NCBI GenBank assembly: GCA_020848735.1
Contig: JADLHO010000080.1
Coordinates: 62,001-126,000, forward strand
DNA from: Planctomycetota bacterium
Lineage (GTDB): Bacteria > Planctomycetota > UBA1135 > UBA2386
DNA length: 64,000 nucleotides
Direction of reading: 5' to 3'
Below are positions 27,103 to 35,096 of the stretch, in pieces. Every line of letters begins with the position of its first letter. The first letter of the stretch is position 1. The notes beneath the pieces are model-generated. The model saw only the letters and a list, made by a program, of their open reading frames with translations. It searched no databases and was not told the DNA's origin. The translations under genes and the position numbers were made by a program.

Positions 27103-29274
27103 TCAGCGCCGCTGCGCGCCGATCGTCATCGCGAGGAACGCGAGCCGGTCGGTGGCCTCGGCGATCTGCGCGCTCGTCGCCTTGCCCGCGCCGTGACCCG
27201 CACGGCGCGTGATGCGCAGGAGCACGTCGGCGGGCCCCCGTTGCGCGGCCTGGAGCGTGGCCGCGAACTTGTAGCTGTGTCCGGGGAGCACCCGATCGTC
27301 GTGATCCCCGGTCATGATCAGCGTGGGCGGATACACCGTCTCGCGCACATTGTGCAGCGGCGAATAGGCGCGGAGGACGGGGAACATCTGCGGATCGTCG
27401 CTCCGGCCGTACTCGGGGGCCCACGCCCTGCCGATCGTGAACTGGTGGTACCGCAGCATGTCGAGCACCCCGACCTCGGGGATCGCGGCGCCGAACAACC
27501 AGGGCCGCTGGACCAGGCAGGCGCCGACGAGCAATCCGCCATTGCTGCGCCCGGAGATCGCGAGGTGGTTGCGATCGGAGTAACCGTTCCGACGCATGAA
27601 CTCCGCCGCGGCGAAGAAGTCGTCGAAGACGTTCTGCTTCTTCTCGCGCATGCCGGCCTCGTGCCAGGCGAGCCCCCGCTCTCCGCCGCCACGGAGCGTG
27701 ACCTGCACGAAGAGCCCGCCGGTCTCGACGAAGGCCAGTCGCTCCGGCGAGAAGCCCGGCCGCAGTGCGATGTCGAAGCCGCCGTAGCCGTAGAGCCAGG
27801 TCGGGTTGGACCCGTCGAGTCGCACGGGTCCGCGACGGCGCAGCATGAACATCTGCAGCGGAGTCCCGTCGCCGCTGTGGAAGCCGATCTGCGTGACGAC
27901 GAAGTCCTCGGGATCGAAGCGCAGCGGCGGTTCCCGGACGAGCCGCAGCTCCTGACGATCGAAGTCGAAGGCGTACACCGAGGCCGGTCGGGCGAAGCTC
28001 TCGAAGGTGAAATGCGTGATCCGGTCCTCTGGATCTCCGGTGAGCGGACCGATGCTGCCGGGTCCCGGCAGGACGATCTCCCCGAGAGGTGCACCGGCCG
28101 TCGAATGGCGGACGAGCACGTCGTGCGCATCCCGCAGGTAGAGCACCACGAGTTCCCCGCCGACGAGGCGTGCGGCGAGCAGTTTGTCGCCCTTCTCGCC
28201 GACGATCTCCCGTCGGCTCGACGGGTCCCTCAGATCGACGCCGACGAGGCGTCCGAACGGAGCGTCGCGGTCCGTCACGAAGAGCGCCTCGTCCCCCAGC
28301 ATCCCCACGAAATCCCACTGCGCATCGAAGTCCATCAGCAGCGGGACGACCGCGAAATCCGCGCCGGCGAGGTCGATGAAGGCGACCCGATTGCGCCGAT
28401 CCGTGCCCTCGCTGATCGAGACGATCGCGAAGCGCCCGTCGTGGGTGACCTCGGCGTGGAAGCCCCAATCCGGATGATCGGGTCGCTCGTAGACGACCCG
28501 GTCGTCGGCCTGCGGAGTGCCCACCCGGTGGTAGCACAGCGACGGCTTCGCCGTGATCGCCTCGTGCACGGCGCCCGCTTCCGGGCTCGGGTAGCGCTGG
28601 TAGAAGAAGCCCTCGCCATCCAGCGTCCACGACGCGCTCGAGAACTTCGACCACCGGACGCGATCCTCGTGGACGTTTCGGGACGCCACGTCCATCACGC
28701 GCCATTCCACCCAATCCGAGCCCGCGTCCGTCAGGCCCAGGGCCACCCGTCGCCCGTCCTTGCTGTACGAGACCCCCGCGAGTGCGACCGTGCCATCGTT
28801 CGACTGCGCATTCGGGTCGAAGAGCAGTTCGCCATCGGCCTGCGGGGAGTCCCCGATCCTCAGCACCGCCTGGTTCTGCAATCCGTCATTGTGACTCCAG
28901 ACCCAGCGCTCCCCGCACGGCGCGGGAGCGGACCAGCGGGGGAAGTCCCAGAGCTCCGTCAGCCGGGCGCGGAGCGCCTCCCGCGAGGGCACGGCCGCGA
29001 GCCGGGACTCGGTATGCGCGTTCTGGCGATCCACCCAGGCGAGGACCTCCTCACCATCCTGATCCTCGAGCCAACGGAACGGGTCGGCGACCTTGGTCCC
29101 GTGATAGTCGTCGACGACGTCGACGCTGCGGGTCTCCGGTGCTCGGCCGGGTTGGAAGGTCGAGCCCGTGCCCGGTCCCGAACCGCAGGCCGAGAACACG
29201 GTGAGGACCAGGATCGCGACGAACTCAGCCGCTCTCACGAGCGCTGCCGGAACGGGTTGAACGAACGACGTCAT
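27103..29274 (-). CDS. Prolyl oligopeptidase (S9A), lipoprotein-like
   Basis: The product is 723 aa. ATG 29274 gives a signal region ending in a lipobox-like FSAC (about residues 27-30), so the enzyme is probably anchored outside the cytoplasm. After a start typical of the family ('YHGTKVADPFRWLED') comes a seven-bladed beta-propeller, then the catalytic alpha/beta domain: 'TWLYGYGGFDIALRP', the nucleophile in 'ISGRSNGGLLVGA', Asp in 'TGDHDDRVLPGHSYK' and His in 'RAGHGAGK'. It cleaves short peptides after proline and cannot act on folded proteins because the propeller restricts access. It is convergent with the glycogen operon, with only 13 bases between stops. Likely monocistronic. Confidence 0.95.
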   Translation of the reverse strand: MTSFVQPVPAALVRAAEFVAILVLTVFSACGSGPGTGSTFQPGRAPETRSVDVVDDYHGTKVADPFRWLEDQDGEEVLAWVDRQNAHTESRLAAVPSREALRARLTELWDFPRWSAPAPCGERWVWSHNDGLQNQAVLRIGDSPQADGELLFDPNAQSNDGTVALAGVSYSKDGRRVALGLTDAGSDWVEWRVMDVASRNVHEDRVRWSKFSSASWTLDGEGFFYQRYPSPEAGAVHEAITAKPSLCYHRVGTPQADDRVVYERPDHPDWGFHAEVTHDGRFAIVSISEGTDRRNRVAFIDLAGADFAVVPLLMDFDAQWDFVGMLGDEALFVTDRDAPFGRLVGVDLRDPSSRREIVGEKGDKLLAARLVGGELVVLYLRDAHDVLVRHSTAGAPLGEIVLPGPGSIGPLTGDPEDRITHFTFESFARPASVYAFDFDRQELRLVREPPLRFDPEDFVVTQIGFHSGDGTPLQMFMLRRRGPVRLDGSNPTWLYGYGGFDIALRPGFSPERLAFVETGGLFVQVTLRGGGERGLAWHEAGMREKKQNVFDDFFAAAEFMRRNGYSDRNHLAISGRSNGGLLVGACLVQRPWLFGAAIPEVGVLDMLRYHQFTIGRAWAPEYGRSDDPQMFPVLRAYSPLHNVRETVYPPTLIMTGDHDDRVLPGHSYKFAATLQAAQRGPADVLLRITRRAGHGAGKATSAQIAEATDRLAFLAMTIGAQRR

Positions 29275-29370
29275 GGCGTGCCAGCGGGCAGCCGATCCCG
29301 ATCCCCGAGCGAGCACAAGCGCATTCTCCGCGCTCCGCTCGAGCACCTCGCAGCGCCACTCCGGTCCCTC

Positions 29371-29398
29371 TTGCGCGCGTGCCGATCTCTGCTAACCT
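29371..29398 (+). promoter_or_regulatory. Possible promoter of tRNA-Asn
   Basis: TTGCGC (29371-29376) and TAACCT (29393-29398), 16 bases apart, resemble a sigma-70 -35/-10 pair 52 bases before the tRNA. Assigned by eye only. Confidence 0.35.
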
Positions 29399-29450
29399 GT
29401 TCGGCCCACGAACGCCCCGCAGGCGCTCGCAGCTCTCGAACATCCGGTGA

Positions 29451-29523
29451 TCCCCGATAGCTCAGTCGGTAGAGCGGGTGACTGTTAATCACTAGGTCGT
29501 AGGTTCAAGTCCTACTCGGGGAG
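29451..29523 (+). tRNA. tRNA-Asn (GTT)
   Basis: A full cloverleaf of 73 bases can be drawn. The acceptor stem is tccccga with tcgggga. The D stem is gctc/gagc and the anticodon stem ggtga/tcact, with loop ctGTTaa and the anticodon GTT at 29484-29486. The T stem is gtagg/cctac around ttcaagt, and the discriminator is G. The CCA end is not encoded. The G-U pair at the top of the anticodon stem is tolerable. A strong hairpin lies 21 bases downstream. Confidence 0.97.
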
Positions 29524-29544
29524 ATGCGGCTCGATCGGAGCCAG

Positions 29545-29581
29545 GCAACCCGCTGCAAGCTCGCCGCTTGCAGCGGGTTGC
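29545..29581 (+). terminator. Perfect 15-bp hairpin after tRNA-Asn
   Basis: Arms gcaacccgctgcaag and cttgcagcgggttgc pair perfectly around the 7-base loop ctcgccg. A short T-containing run (gtcgttt) follows. Position and symmetry fit transcription termination of the tRNA, possibly in both directions. The weak T tract makes this a little less certain. Confidence 0.6.
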
Positions 29582-30350
29582 GTCGTTTCCGGGCAGTCCG
29601 GTGCCGGCGCTGCGGCAGCGGCCGGCCGCCCGTCTTGGCCCTTCGATCGGACGCTGCCGGCGCGCTCCGCATCGCGGCCGGCAGCGAGGCGTCTCCGGCG
29701 CGCGGGAGCGTCGCGAGGACGCGTGGCTGCCGACCGCGCTGCGACGCCGCTCCGAAGCGCGCGGGCGCACCGGGCGTCGATGACCGGGTCGACGTCCACC
29801 GTTGGCGACTCCACGCGCCGGCGGTCCGTCGTGCATGCGAGACCGAAGCGCCGCGGCAATCCGCGACGGCGCCCGCGAGGTCGCTCCCCGCGCGGATTGC
29901 GAACGCCCCCAAACGCGCGCCGGCTGGAACCCGCGCCCCGCGCGGCGTGGGCCTGGCCATCCATATCCAACCGCGCCTGCCGATCACCGCGCGCATCGAC
30001 GGCCGACGGTCCGCGCCCTCGCGGTGCATACCCGGCCGCGCGCGCGTCCGCGGCGAGCCGGACCGCGGGAACCCGGCGTTCTCGCGGGTGGCGGAGCTCC
30101 CGCGAATCCCGGCCCTTGAGAGCCGCGAGGAGGGCCTGCGGCCGAAACCGTGGAGCGGCCGTGCACCAGCCCCACGGAACGAGCCGAGGGCGAGCTCCCC
30201 TCGACGGGAGACGCGGCACAGAGGGCGGACACGACCCGCGTCGAACGCGCGCGCCCGATCCCACGCATGCAGCGCGCTCGACGTCGCGTCAGGAGCCACT
30301 GCGGCGCGCGCGCCGCATGGCTCGTCGTCGCGGCGGAGCGCCGAGCCGCT
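29582..30350. other. Long non-coding GC-rich gap
   Basis: Nearly 770 bases between the tRNA terminator and the small GRP-motif gene hold no convincing gene. Several long open frames run through it on both strands, but all translate to Arg/Ala/Pro-rich text without domains or a plausible start region, and they exclude each other. I see no repeat, attachment site or tRNA-like fold. A non-coding RNA cannot be excluded by eye. Confidence 0.5.
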
Positions 30351-30758
30351 TCAGACCGAAGCGAGCACGTCGCGGAGCTTGCCGATCACCGAGAGGAGCT
30401 GCGCACGCTCCCGCTCGAGATTGCGCACGTGCTGCACGATCCCCTCGATTCCGACGAGGCCGGCGGACGGCTTCGCCTTCGGCGGGCGACCGGGACCACG
30501 ACGCACGACGGCCGGTGCCGCGACCGCTGCGGGCGGACGACCGACCTTGGCAGCCTTCTTCGCGGCCGCCTTCGCCTTCGACGCCGGCTTCGTCTTCACG
30601 TGCCCGAGCAGCAGCTGCGCGCGCCCGTAGACGATCGGGTAGATCTTGTGACCCTTGGCCTTCGCTGCGTCGCGCACCTCCGCGAATGGTGCGCCCTTGT
30701 GCGCAGCGAGGTAGTCCTTGACGAATGCGAACGCGTCTTTGCCTTTCTGGTTGGCCAT
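30351..30758 (-). CDS. Small basic GRP-motif protein, paralogue A (putative nucleoid or DNA-binding protein)
   Basis: The product is 135 aa. Residues 1-55 form a conserved domain with 'GKDAFAFVKDYLAAHKG' and 'IYPIVYGRAQLLLG'. A Lys/Ala/Pro-rich basic linker follows, with an AT-hook-like 'RRGPGRPPKAK' core and an additional GRPP. The last 35 residues form a heptad-like helix ('VQHVRNLERERAQLLSVIGKL'), likely a coiled coil for dimerisation. A second copy lies at 47718-48149; the N-terminal domains are about two-thirds identical by eye and the C-terminal helices are alike. Both genes have a promoter-like element ending 7-8 bases before the ATG. AT-hook proteins bind DNA in the minor groove. Its role as a regulator or nucleoid protein is inference. 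Confidence 0.72.
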   Translation of the reverse strand: MANQKGKDAFAFVKDYLAAHKGAPFAEVRDAAKAKGHKIYPIVYGRAQLLLGHVKTKPASKAKAAAKKAAKVGRPPAAVAAPAVVRRGPGRPPKAKPSAGLVGIEGIVQHVRNLERERAQLLSVIGKLRDVLASV

Positions 30759-30766
30759 GGCCCCCA

Positions 30767-30796
30767 GTTATCGACGCGACCCTATGGCAGATTCAA
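30767..30796 (-). promoter_or_regulatory. Promoter for paralogue A, predicts a leaderless mRNA
   Basis: Read on the minus strand: TTGAAT, 18 bases, GATAAC, then only 8 bases to the ATG. The paralogue at 47718 has the same geometry (TTGCCC, 18 bases, CATAAG, 7 bases, ATG). Transcription would start at or beside the start codon, leaving no room for a Shine-Dalgarno site. Confidence 0.55.
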
Positions 30797-31056
30797 GAGG
30801 CGATTTGCCGATCCCCATTGTTCTCTGGCCCCGGCGGCAGGGGTCGGGTCGGAGATCACACGGCTCCGACACCGCAGGCCAGGGGATCGACCCCGCCCGC
30901 CGCAGGCGCCGTTTGCCCACGCTACCCGCGGCCTGTGCTCGGCCTCCGGCGCCATTCCTGCTTAGCCGGTATCCGGTTGGAGACCGGGCCACCGGGGGGC
31001 GAGCGACCGATCGGTTCCGCGTAGGATCGGCCGCTCGCGATGCCTGAACACCACGC

Positions 31057-31431
31057 ATGAAGCCCGTCGTACCTTCGCGAACGGCCACGCGGCACCCCGC
31101 GCGGCGATCCCCCTGGCGAGCATGGGCGCTCCTGGGAATCGCCGTGGGGCTGGCGCTCGCGATGCACGCGTCACGCGCGACCCGCTCGATCGATCCGGAT
31201 TGGTCGCGGGTCGCCATCGAAGTGCCGGAACTCGATTGCACGTTCTGGTGCAGCGTCCGGCTCTCGACGATCCTCGACGCCGTCGACGGCATCCGCGCGG
31301 AGAGCTTCGACCCCAGGACGCGCCAGGCCACGGTCCGCTTCGACCCGCGCAAGCGATCGGCGACGGAGGTGCTCGACGCGCTGTCGTCGCGCGGTGTCCG
31401 GGCCAGGATCCCGGCTGCGACGGACCGCTGA
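31057..31431 (+). CDS. Membrane-anchored HMA-like (heavy-metal-associated) domain protein
   Basis: The product is 124 aa from ATG 31057. A basic N-terminus leads into one hydrophobic anchor (about residues 23-38). From about residue 52 it reads like an HMA/MerP fold: 'VAIEVPELDCTFWCSVRLST', then 'AVDGIRAESFDPRTRQATVR', then 'SATEVLDALSSRG'. This is the beta-alpha-beta-beta-alpha-beta order with the two metal-binding cysteines as CTFWC (C-x-x-x-C) instead of the usual C-x-x-C, which may change metal choice or mean a redox role. It probably faces outward. It is convergent with terC. The metal is unknown. Confidence 0.65.
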   Translation: MKPVVPSRTATRHPARRSPWRAWALLGIAVGLALAMHASRATRSIDPDWSRVAIEVPELDCTFWCSVRLSTILDAVDGIRAESFDPRTRQATVRFDPRKRSATEVLDALSSRGVRARIPAATDR

Positions 31432-31459
31432 TCCAGGGCGTTTGCCGACCCTCGCGAGA

Positions 31460-32419
31460 TCAGCCGTCCTCGCCGACCGGCGAGGTCCTCTCCTTGGAAA
31501 TGGATACCGGCCGCGACGAGCGCCACGACACGGCGACCGATACGGCGAGCACGGCGACGATGACCGAGAGCGAGAGCAGCGGCGGGATCTTCACGGTCTC
31601 CATGAGCAGCAGCTTCGCCCCGACGAAGGCGAGCACGATCGCCAGGCCCGTCTTCAGATGCACGAAGCGGTCCACCATCCCCGCGAGGACGAAGAACAGC
31701 GAACGCAGGCCGAGGATGGCGAACACGTTCGACGTGAAGACGAGGAAGGGCTCCTGCGTGACCGCGAAGATCGCCGGGATGGAATCGACGGCGAACACGA
31801 CGTCGGAGACCTCGACCATCACGAGCGCGAGGAAGAGCGGCGTGGCTCGCAGGCGGCGGTCGACCCGCACGAAGAAGCGCTGATCGTGGATCTCGGTGAC
31901 GCGGAGCCGTCGCCGCAGCCAACCGACGAGCCGTGAGTCCTGCGGCTGCAATTCGTGCGGGCGCTGGGTGAGCAGCTTGATCGCCGTGAGCACCAGGAAG
32001 GCGCCGAACACGTACAGCACCCAATGGAACCGGGTCACGAGCGCCGCTCCACCGAGGATCATGAGCGCCCGCAACACGATCGCCGTGAGCACGCCCCAGA
32101 ACAGCACGCGGTGCTGGAGATGCAGGGGGATGCGCAGCGTCTCGAAGATCAGGACGAAGACGAAGACGTTGTCGAACGACAGCGACTGCTCGATCACCCA
32201 CCCGGTGTAGAACTCGATTGCCGCCGTCCCGCCGAACTGCCAGCCGATCCAGGCGCCGAAGAGCATCGCGAGCGAGGACCAGACGACCGTCCAGGTCAGC
32301 GCCTCACGGAATCGCGGGACGTGGGCCGCGCGATGGAAGATGCCGAGGTCCAACGCCAGCATGCCCAGGACGAACGCGACGAACAGACCCCAGAACAGCG
32401 GGGAGACTTCGATGGGCAT
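31460..32419 (-). CDS. TerC family membrane protein
   Basis: The product is 319 aa with about nine hydrophobic segments. The TerC signatures are clear: 'EQSLSFDNVFVFVLIF' in the early membrane part, and the second acidic repeat 'VEVSDVVFAVDSIPAIFAVT', whose Asp residues lie within the membrane. TerC/Alx proteins are linked to metal (Mn2+) homeostasis, tellurite resistance and metalation of exported proteins. It is divergent from the pirin gene with a 141-base gap that contains the structured element at 32439-32525. I looked there for a yybP-ykoY type manganese riboswitch, which often precedes such genes, and could not recognise its conserved core. Confidence 0.93.
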   Translation of the reverse strand: MPIEVSPLFWGLFVAFVLGMLALDLGIFHRAAHVPRFREALTWTVVWSSLAMLFGAWIGWQFGGTAAIEFYTGWVIEQSLSFDNVFVFVLIFETLRIPLHLQHRVLFWGVLTAIVLRALMILGGAALVTRFHWVLYVFGAFLVLTAIKLLTQRPHELQPQDSRLVGWLRRRLRVTEIHDQRFFVRVDRRLRATPLFLALVMVEVSDVVFAVDSIPAIFAVTQEPFLVFTSNVFAILGLRSLFFVLAGMVDRFVHLKTGLAIVLAFVGAKLLLMETVKIPPLLSLSVIVAVLAVSVAVSWRSSRPVSISKERTSPVGEDG

Positions 32420-32438
32420 GGCGTGGTCGGTCGCGGAC

Positions 32439-32525
32439 GCCGGTGGAGTCGCGGCGCGCGCATCCTCGAGGGCGGGGCGCGGAGGATGCGCCGCGTCCGC
32501 GCGGGTTCAAGTCGCGACCACCGGC
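32439..32525. other. Structured inverted-repeat element between terC and pirin
   Basis: An outer stem of 8 bp (gccggtgg with ccaccggc) plus 5 bp (tcgcg with cgcga after a 2-base bulge) encloses an inner hairpin of 13 bp with a 4-base bulge, ending in gcgcatcctc / gaggatgcgc around a GC-rich loop. Beside the 3' arm is gggttcaagtc, which looks like a tRNA T loop. It lies in the leader of terC (minus) and of pirin (plus). A tRNA cannot be folded from it. It may be a cis-regulatory RNA or a small RNA. Confidence 0.45.
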
Positions 32526-32560
32526 TTGCGCCGCCCCCCGCCGGACCCTAGAGCCCGGCA

Positions 32561-33457
32561 ATGCCCGAAGCCGACCCCGCCCTCCCCGAGAAGTCCGTGA
32601 TCGAGGTGCTGCATGGCCTGGGTCGGCACTGGGTCGGCGACGGATTTCCCGTCCAGACGCTCTTCGCGTATCCCGAGCGCGGTCCGGAGCTGAGTCCCTT
32701 CCTCCTGCTCGACCACGCCGGCCCCCACGCCTTCGCGCCGACGACGCAGCGCCGCGGGGTCGGAGCCCACCCTCACCGCGGTTTCGAGACCGTCACCCTC
32801 GTGTTCGCGGGCGAGGTCGAACACCGGGACTCCGCGGGCGGCGGCGGCACGATCGGTCCGGGCGACGTGCAATGGATGACGGCCGGCGCCGGCATCGTGC
32901 ACGAGGAATTCCATTCCCCGCGTTTCGCCGCGAGCGGCGGGAACTTCGAGGTCGCGCAGCTCTGGGTGAACCTGCCTGCCGCGCGCAAGCGCACGCCCGC
33001 CCGCTATCAGGCGATCACGGCCGACCGGATCCCCGAGCGCACGCTGGCCGAAGGACGCGCGCGGGTCCGCATCGTCGCCGGCAGCTTCCCCGTCGGCTCG
33101 GACATCGTGCAGGGCCCGGCCGAGACCCACAGCCCCGTGAACGTGTGGGACGTGCAGGTCGTCGAGGACGGCCCGCTCGCGCTTTCCCTGCCCGACGGCC
33201 AGACGGCCCTGCTCGTCGTGCTCTCGGGCAGCCTGACGCTGTCCGAGGGCAGCGTCGCAGCGCGTGACAGCAGCATCCGTTTCACCCGCGAGGGCGTCCG
33301 ACTCGTTGTGGGCGCGACCCACGGCACCCACGTGCTCGTCCTCGCCGGCGCGCCGCTCCACGAACCCATCGCGGGCAGTGGCCCCTTCGTGATGAACACG
33401 CCGGACGAACTCGCGCAGGCCTACGCCGATCACCGTCGCGGACGACTCGGCCATTGA
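32561..33457 (+). CDS. Pirin family protein
   Basis: The product is 298 aa, usual for pirins. The N-terminal cupin contains the signature 'HPHRGFETVTLVFAGEVEHR' with metal-ligand histidines, then 'GPGDVQWMTAGAGIVHEEFH', and the C-terminal cupin is weaker ('LLVVLSGSLTLSEGSVAARD'). Bacterial pirins are iron-binding cupins, some acting as quercetin 2,3-dioxygenases and others as redox-linked regulators. It is transcribed away from terC, sharing its control region. No operon partner downstream. Confidence 0.95.
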   Translation: MPEADPALPEKSVIEVLHGLGRHWVGDGFPVQTLFAYPERGPELSPFLLLDHAGPHAFAPTTQRRGVGAHPHRGFETVTLVFAGEVEHRDSAGGGGTIGPGDVQWMTAGAGIVHEEFHSPRFAASGGNFEVAQLWVNLPAARKRTPARYQAITADRIPERTLAEGRARVRIVAGSFPVGSDIVQGPAETHSPVNVWDVQVVEDGPLALSLPDGQTALLVVLSGSLTLSEGSVAARDSSIRFTREGVRLVVGATHGTHVLVLAGAPLHEPIAGSGPFVMNTPDELAQAYADHRRGRLGH

Positions 33458-33491
33458 CGCGCGTGAGGCGCGCATTCCGGGGACTCGTCGA

Positions 33492-33785
33492 TCAGCGCGT
33501 CAGCGCGATGCGCAGGCAGGTCGCGGCGCTCTCGAAGTCCTCGTATTCGCCGAGTCCCACCAACACCAGGGCGAGCTCGGTGACGACGCGCTCGACGCGC
33601 GCCACGTCCGCCCGGTCCGGGGTCGACAGCGGTGCCACCCGGGCCGCGACGCGTGCACGCAGCCGGGAGTCGATCCGGGCCAGGAGCTGCTGCACCTGAT
33701 CGAGCCGCCACTCGAGTTGCGTCTCGAGGGCAGCACGTGGTTCGAGTTCGGTGTCGACGCGGTCCGTGTGGAGCGCTCGCTGCAT
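33492..33785 (-). CDS. Small helical protein, unknown
   Basis: The product is 97 aa. The sequence is almost entirely predicted helix, with regular Leu/Arg/Glu patterns ('LDQVQQLLARIDSRLRARV', then 'RVERVVTELALVLVGL') and little low-complexity, which is why I keep it as a gene although other frames are open in the region. It is convergent with pirin and ends 34 bases from its stop. No family is recognised and no signal peptide is present. It could be spurious. Confidence 0.45.
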   Translation of the reverse strand: MQRALHTDRVDTELEPRAALETQLEWRLDQVQQLLARIDSRLRARVAARVAPLSTPDRADVARVERVVTELALVLVGLGEYEDFESAATCLRIALTR

Positions 33786-34069
33786 GGCGGATCGGGAGGA
33801 GGACGGATGCGGAATGCCGCGTGCGAGACGCGGCGCGCTCCTTACGCGCAGGGCGATGCCCGGGGCTCGTCCGAGTTCCGGGCGCGGAATTGTCGGCTCC
33901 GCCGCGTGCCCGCGGCGCCGTCGGCTGCTGCCCCGGCGGTCGATCGGGAACCTTCACCCACCGACCGGAGGACCCCGCGCGACATGGGCAGGCGTAACGA
34001 AGGGACCGCGCCGCGACGACGTTGCCGCGACGCGGATCATCGATCGAGACCAACGAGGAACCGACAGCC

Positions 34070-34945
34070 ATGAAGACCCACCTCTCGCCGCTCACCGCCG
34101 CCGTGCTGGCAGCGTTCGTCGCGCCCGCCGCGAACTCCCAGGAGGCCTCGACCGGCGCGCCGGTCCGCGCCGACGACGTGACGGGACGCGATCCCCACGC
34201 GCCACTGCAGGACCTCATCGGCACCACGGTCCGTCTCGCGAGCCCCAAGCCGCGCGATCCGGAGCCGGATCCGGGCCGCGGCGCGGCCGCACCCGCGCCC
34301 GGCGGCGCGCAGAGCGCGATCACGCGCATCGTGCTCGACGCCGACGACGGCACGATCGACTGGGTCGTGATCGGGACCGCCGCGTGGCTCGGACTGCCCG
34401 AACGCCATGTCGCGGTGCCCCGCGATGCGCTCCGCGGCACCACGTCGGCGACCGACGAGAAGCGACGCGAGTTCGTGCTCGACGCGACGACCGAGCGGCT
34501 CGCGACCCAGCCCGCGTTCGAGGACGAAGGGCTCGCGAAGCGCGGCCTGGCCGCGCTCGTGAACGAGGCACGCGAGGCCTGGCAGCGCTCGGGCGGCCGC
34601 GTCGACGAGACCGCGAGTCCGCTGCTCGCGGAGTCCATCCGGCCCGCACCGGTGCACGCCCGGGACGGCCGCTTCGGTGCGATCCACGAGGTCTTCAGCG
34701 ATGACCGCGGACGACGCGCCCGCTTCGTGATCGTGCGGTCCGAGGGCACGAACTGGCTCATGCCCTTCGCGGCATTGAGGTGGACGCCGGGTGACGACGA
34801 GGCGCGTTGGGTCATCGACCGTCCGGCGGCCGCGCTGCGGGAGTCGGGCATCCGCTACGAGAAGCCCGCGGACTGCCTCATCGATCCGAAGGCCGCCGAA
34901 GCCGCGCAGGCGGCGTTCGCCCGCAGCGCGCGGACCTCGCGCTGA
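34070..34945 (+). CDS. Exported PRC-barrel domain protein
   Basis: The product is 291 aa from ATG 34070, which has a gaggaa Shine-Dalgarno-like site about 10 bases upstream. A signal peptide (about 1-23, ending 'AANSQ') is followed by a PRC-barrel-like beta domain: 'SAITRIVLDADDGTIDWVVI' and 'HVAVPRDALRG'. A second, more diverged copy follows from about residue 200 ('IHEVFSDDRGRRARFVIV', then 'TNWLMPFAALRW'). PRC barrels are small beta domains used as adaptors, for example in RimM and photosystem H subunits, and in exported planctomycete proteins. Partner unknown. It lies 151 bases before the cytochrome gene and may be expressed with it. Confidence 0.68.
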   Translation: MKTHLSPLTAAVLAAFVAPAANSQEASTGAPVRADDVTGRDPHAPLQDLIGTTVRLASPKPRDPEPDPGRGAAAPAPGGAQSAITRIVLDADDGTIDWVVIGTAAWLGLPERHVAVPRDALRGTTSATDEKRREFVLDATTERLATQPAFEDEGLAKRGLAALVNEAREAWQRSGGRVDETASPLLAESIRPAPVHARDGRFGAIHEVFSDDRGRRARFVIVRSEGTNWLMPFAALRWTPGDDEARWVIDRPAAALRESGIRYEKPADCLIDPKAAEAAQAAFARSARTSR

Positions 34946-35096
34946 GACGATCTCGCGAGGTCGCGCCACGGTGAGCACGCCGTGACGAACTCGGGGCATC
35001 GCCGATTCGGAAACCTCTGCCGCGGGGCGACTAGCGAGCCCCGCGGCGGCGTCTCGACGGCGTCTCGCGCTCGCGAACTCCTCCACCACCGACGCC

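Noticed and set aside
29524-30630. Plus-strand open frame of 368 codons downstream of tRNA-Asn
   Set aside because: Its start lies inside the tRNA terminator region, the translation is Arg/Ala/Pro-rich without domains, and its end overlaps the supported GRP-motif gene on the other strand.
32439-32525. A tRNA gene
   Set aside because: The ends pair perfectly and a T-loop-like sequence is present, but the T stem has mismatches, there is no D arm with the invariant bases, and no anticodon stem can be formed. The inner part is one long hairpin.
32420-32560. yybP-ykoY manganese riboswitch before terC
   Set aside because: I looked for its conserved core on the minus strand and could not find it.
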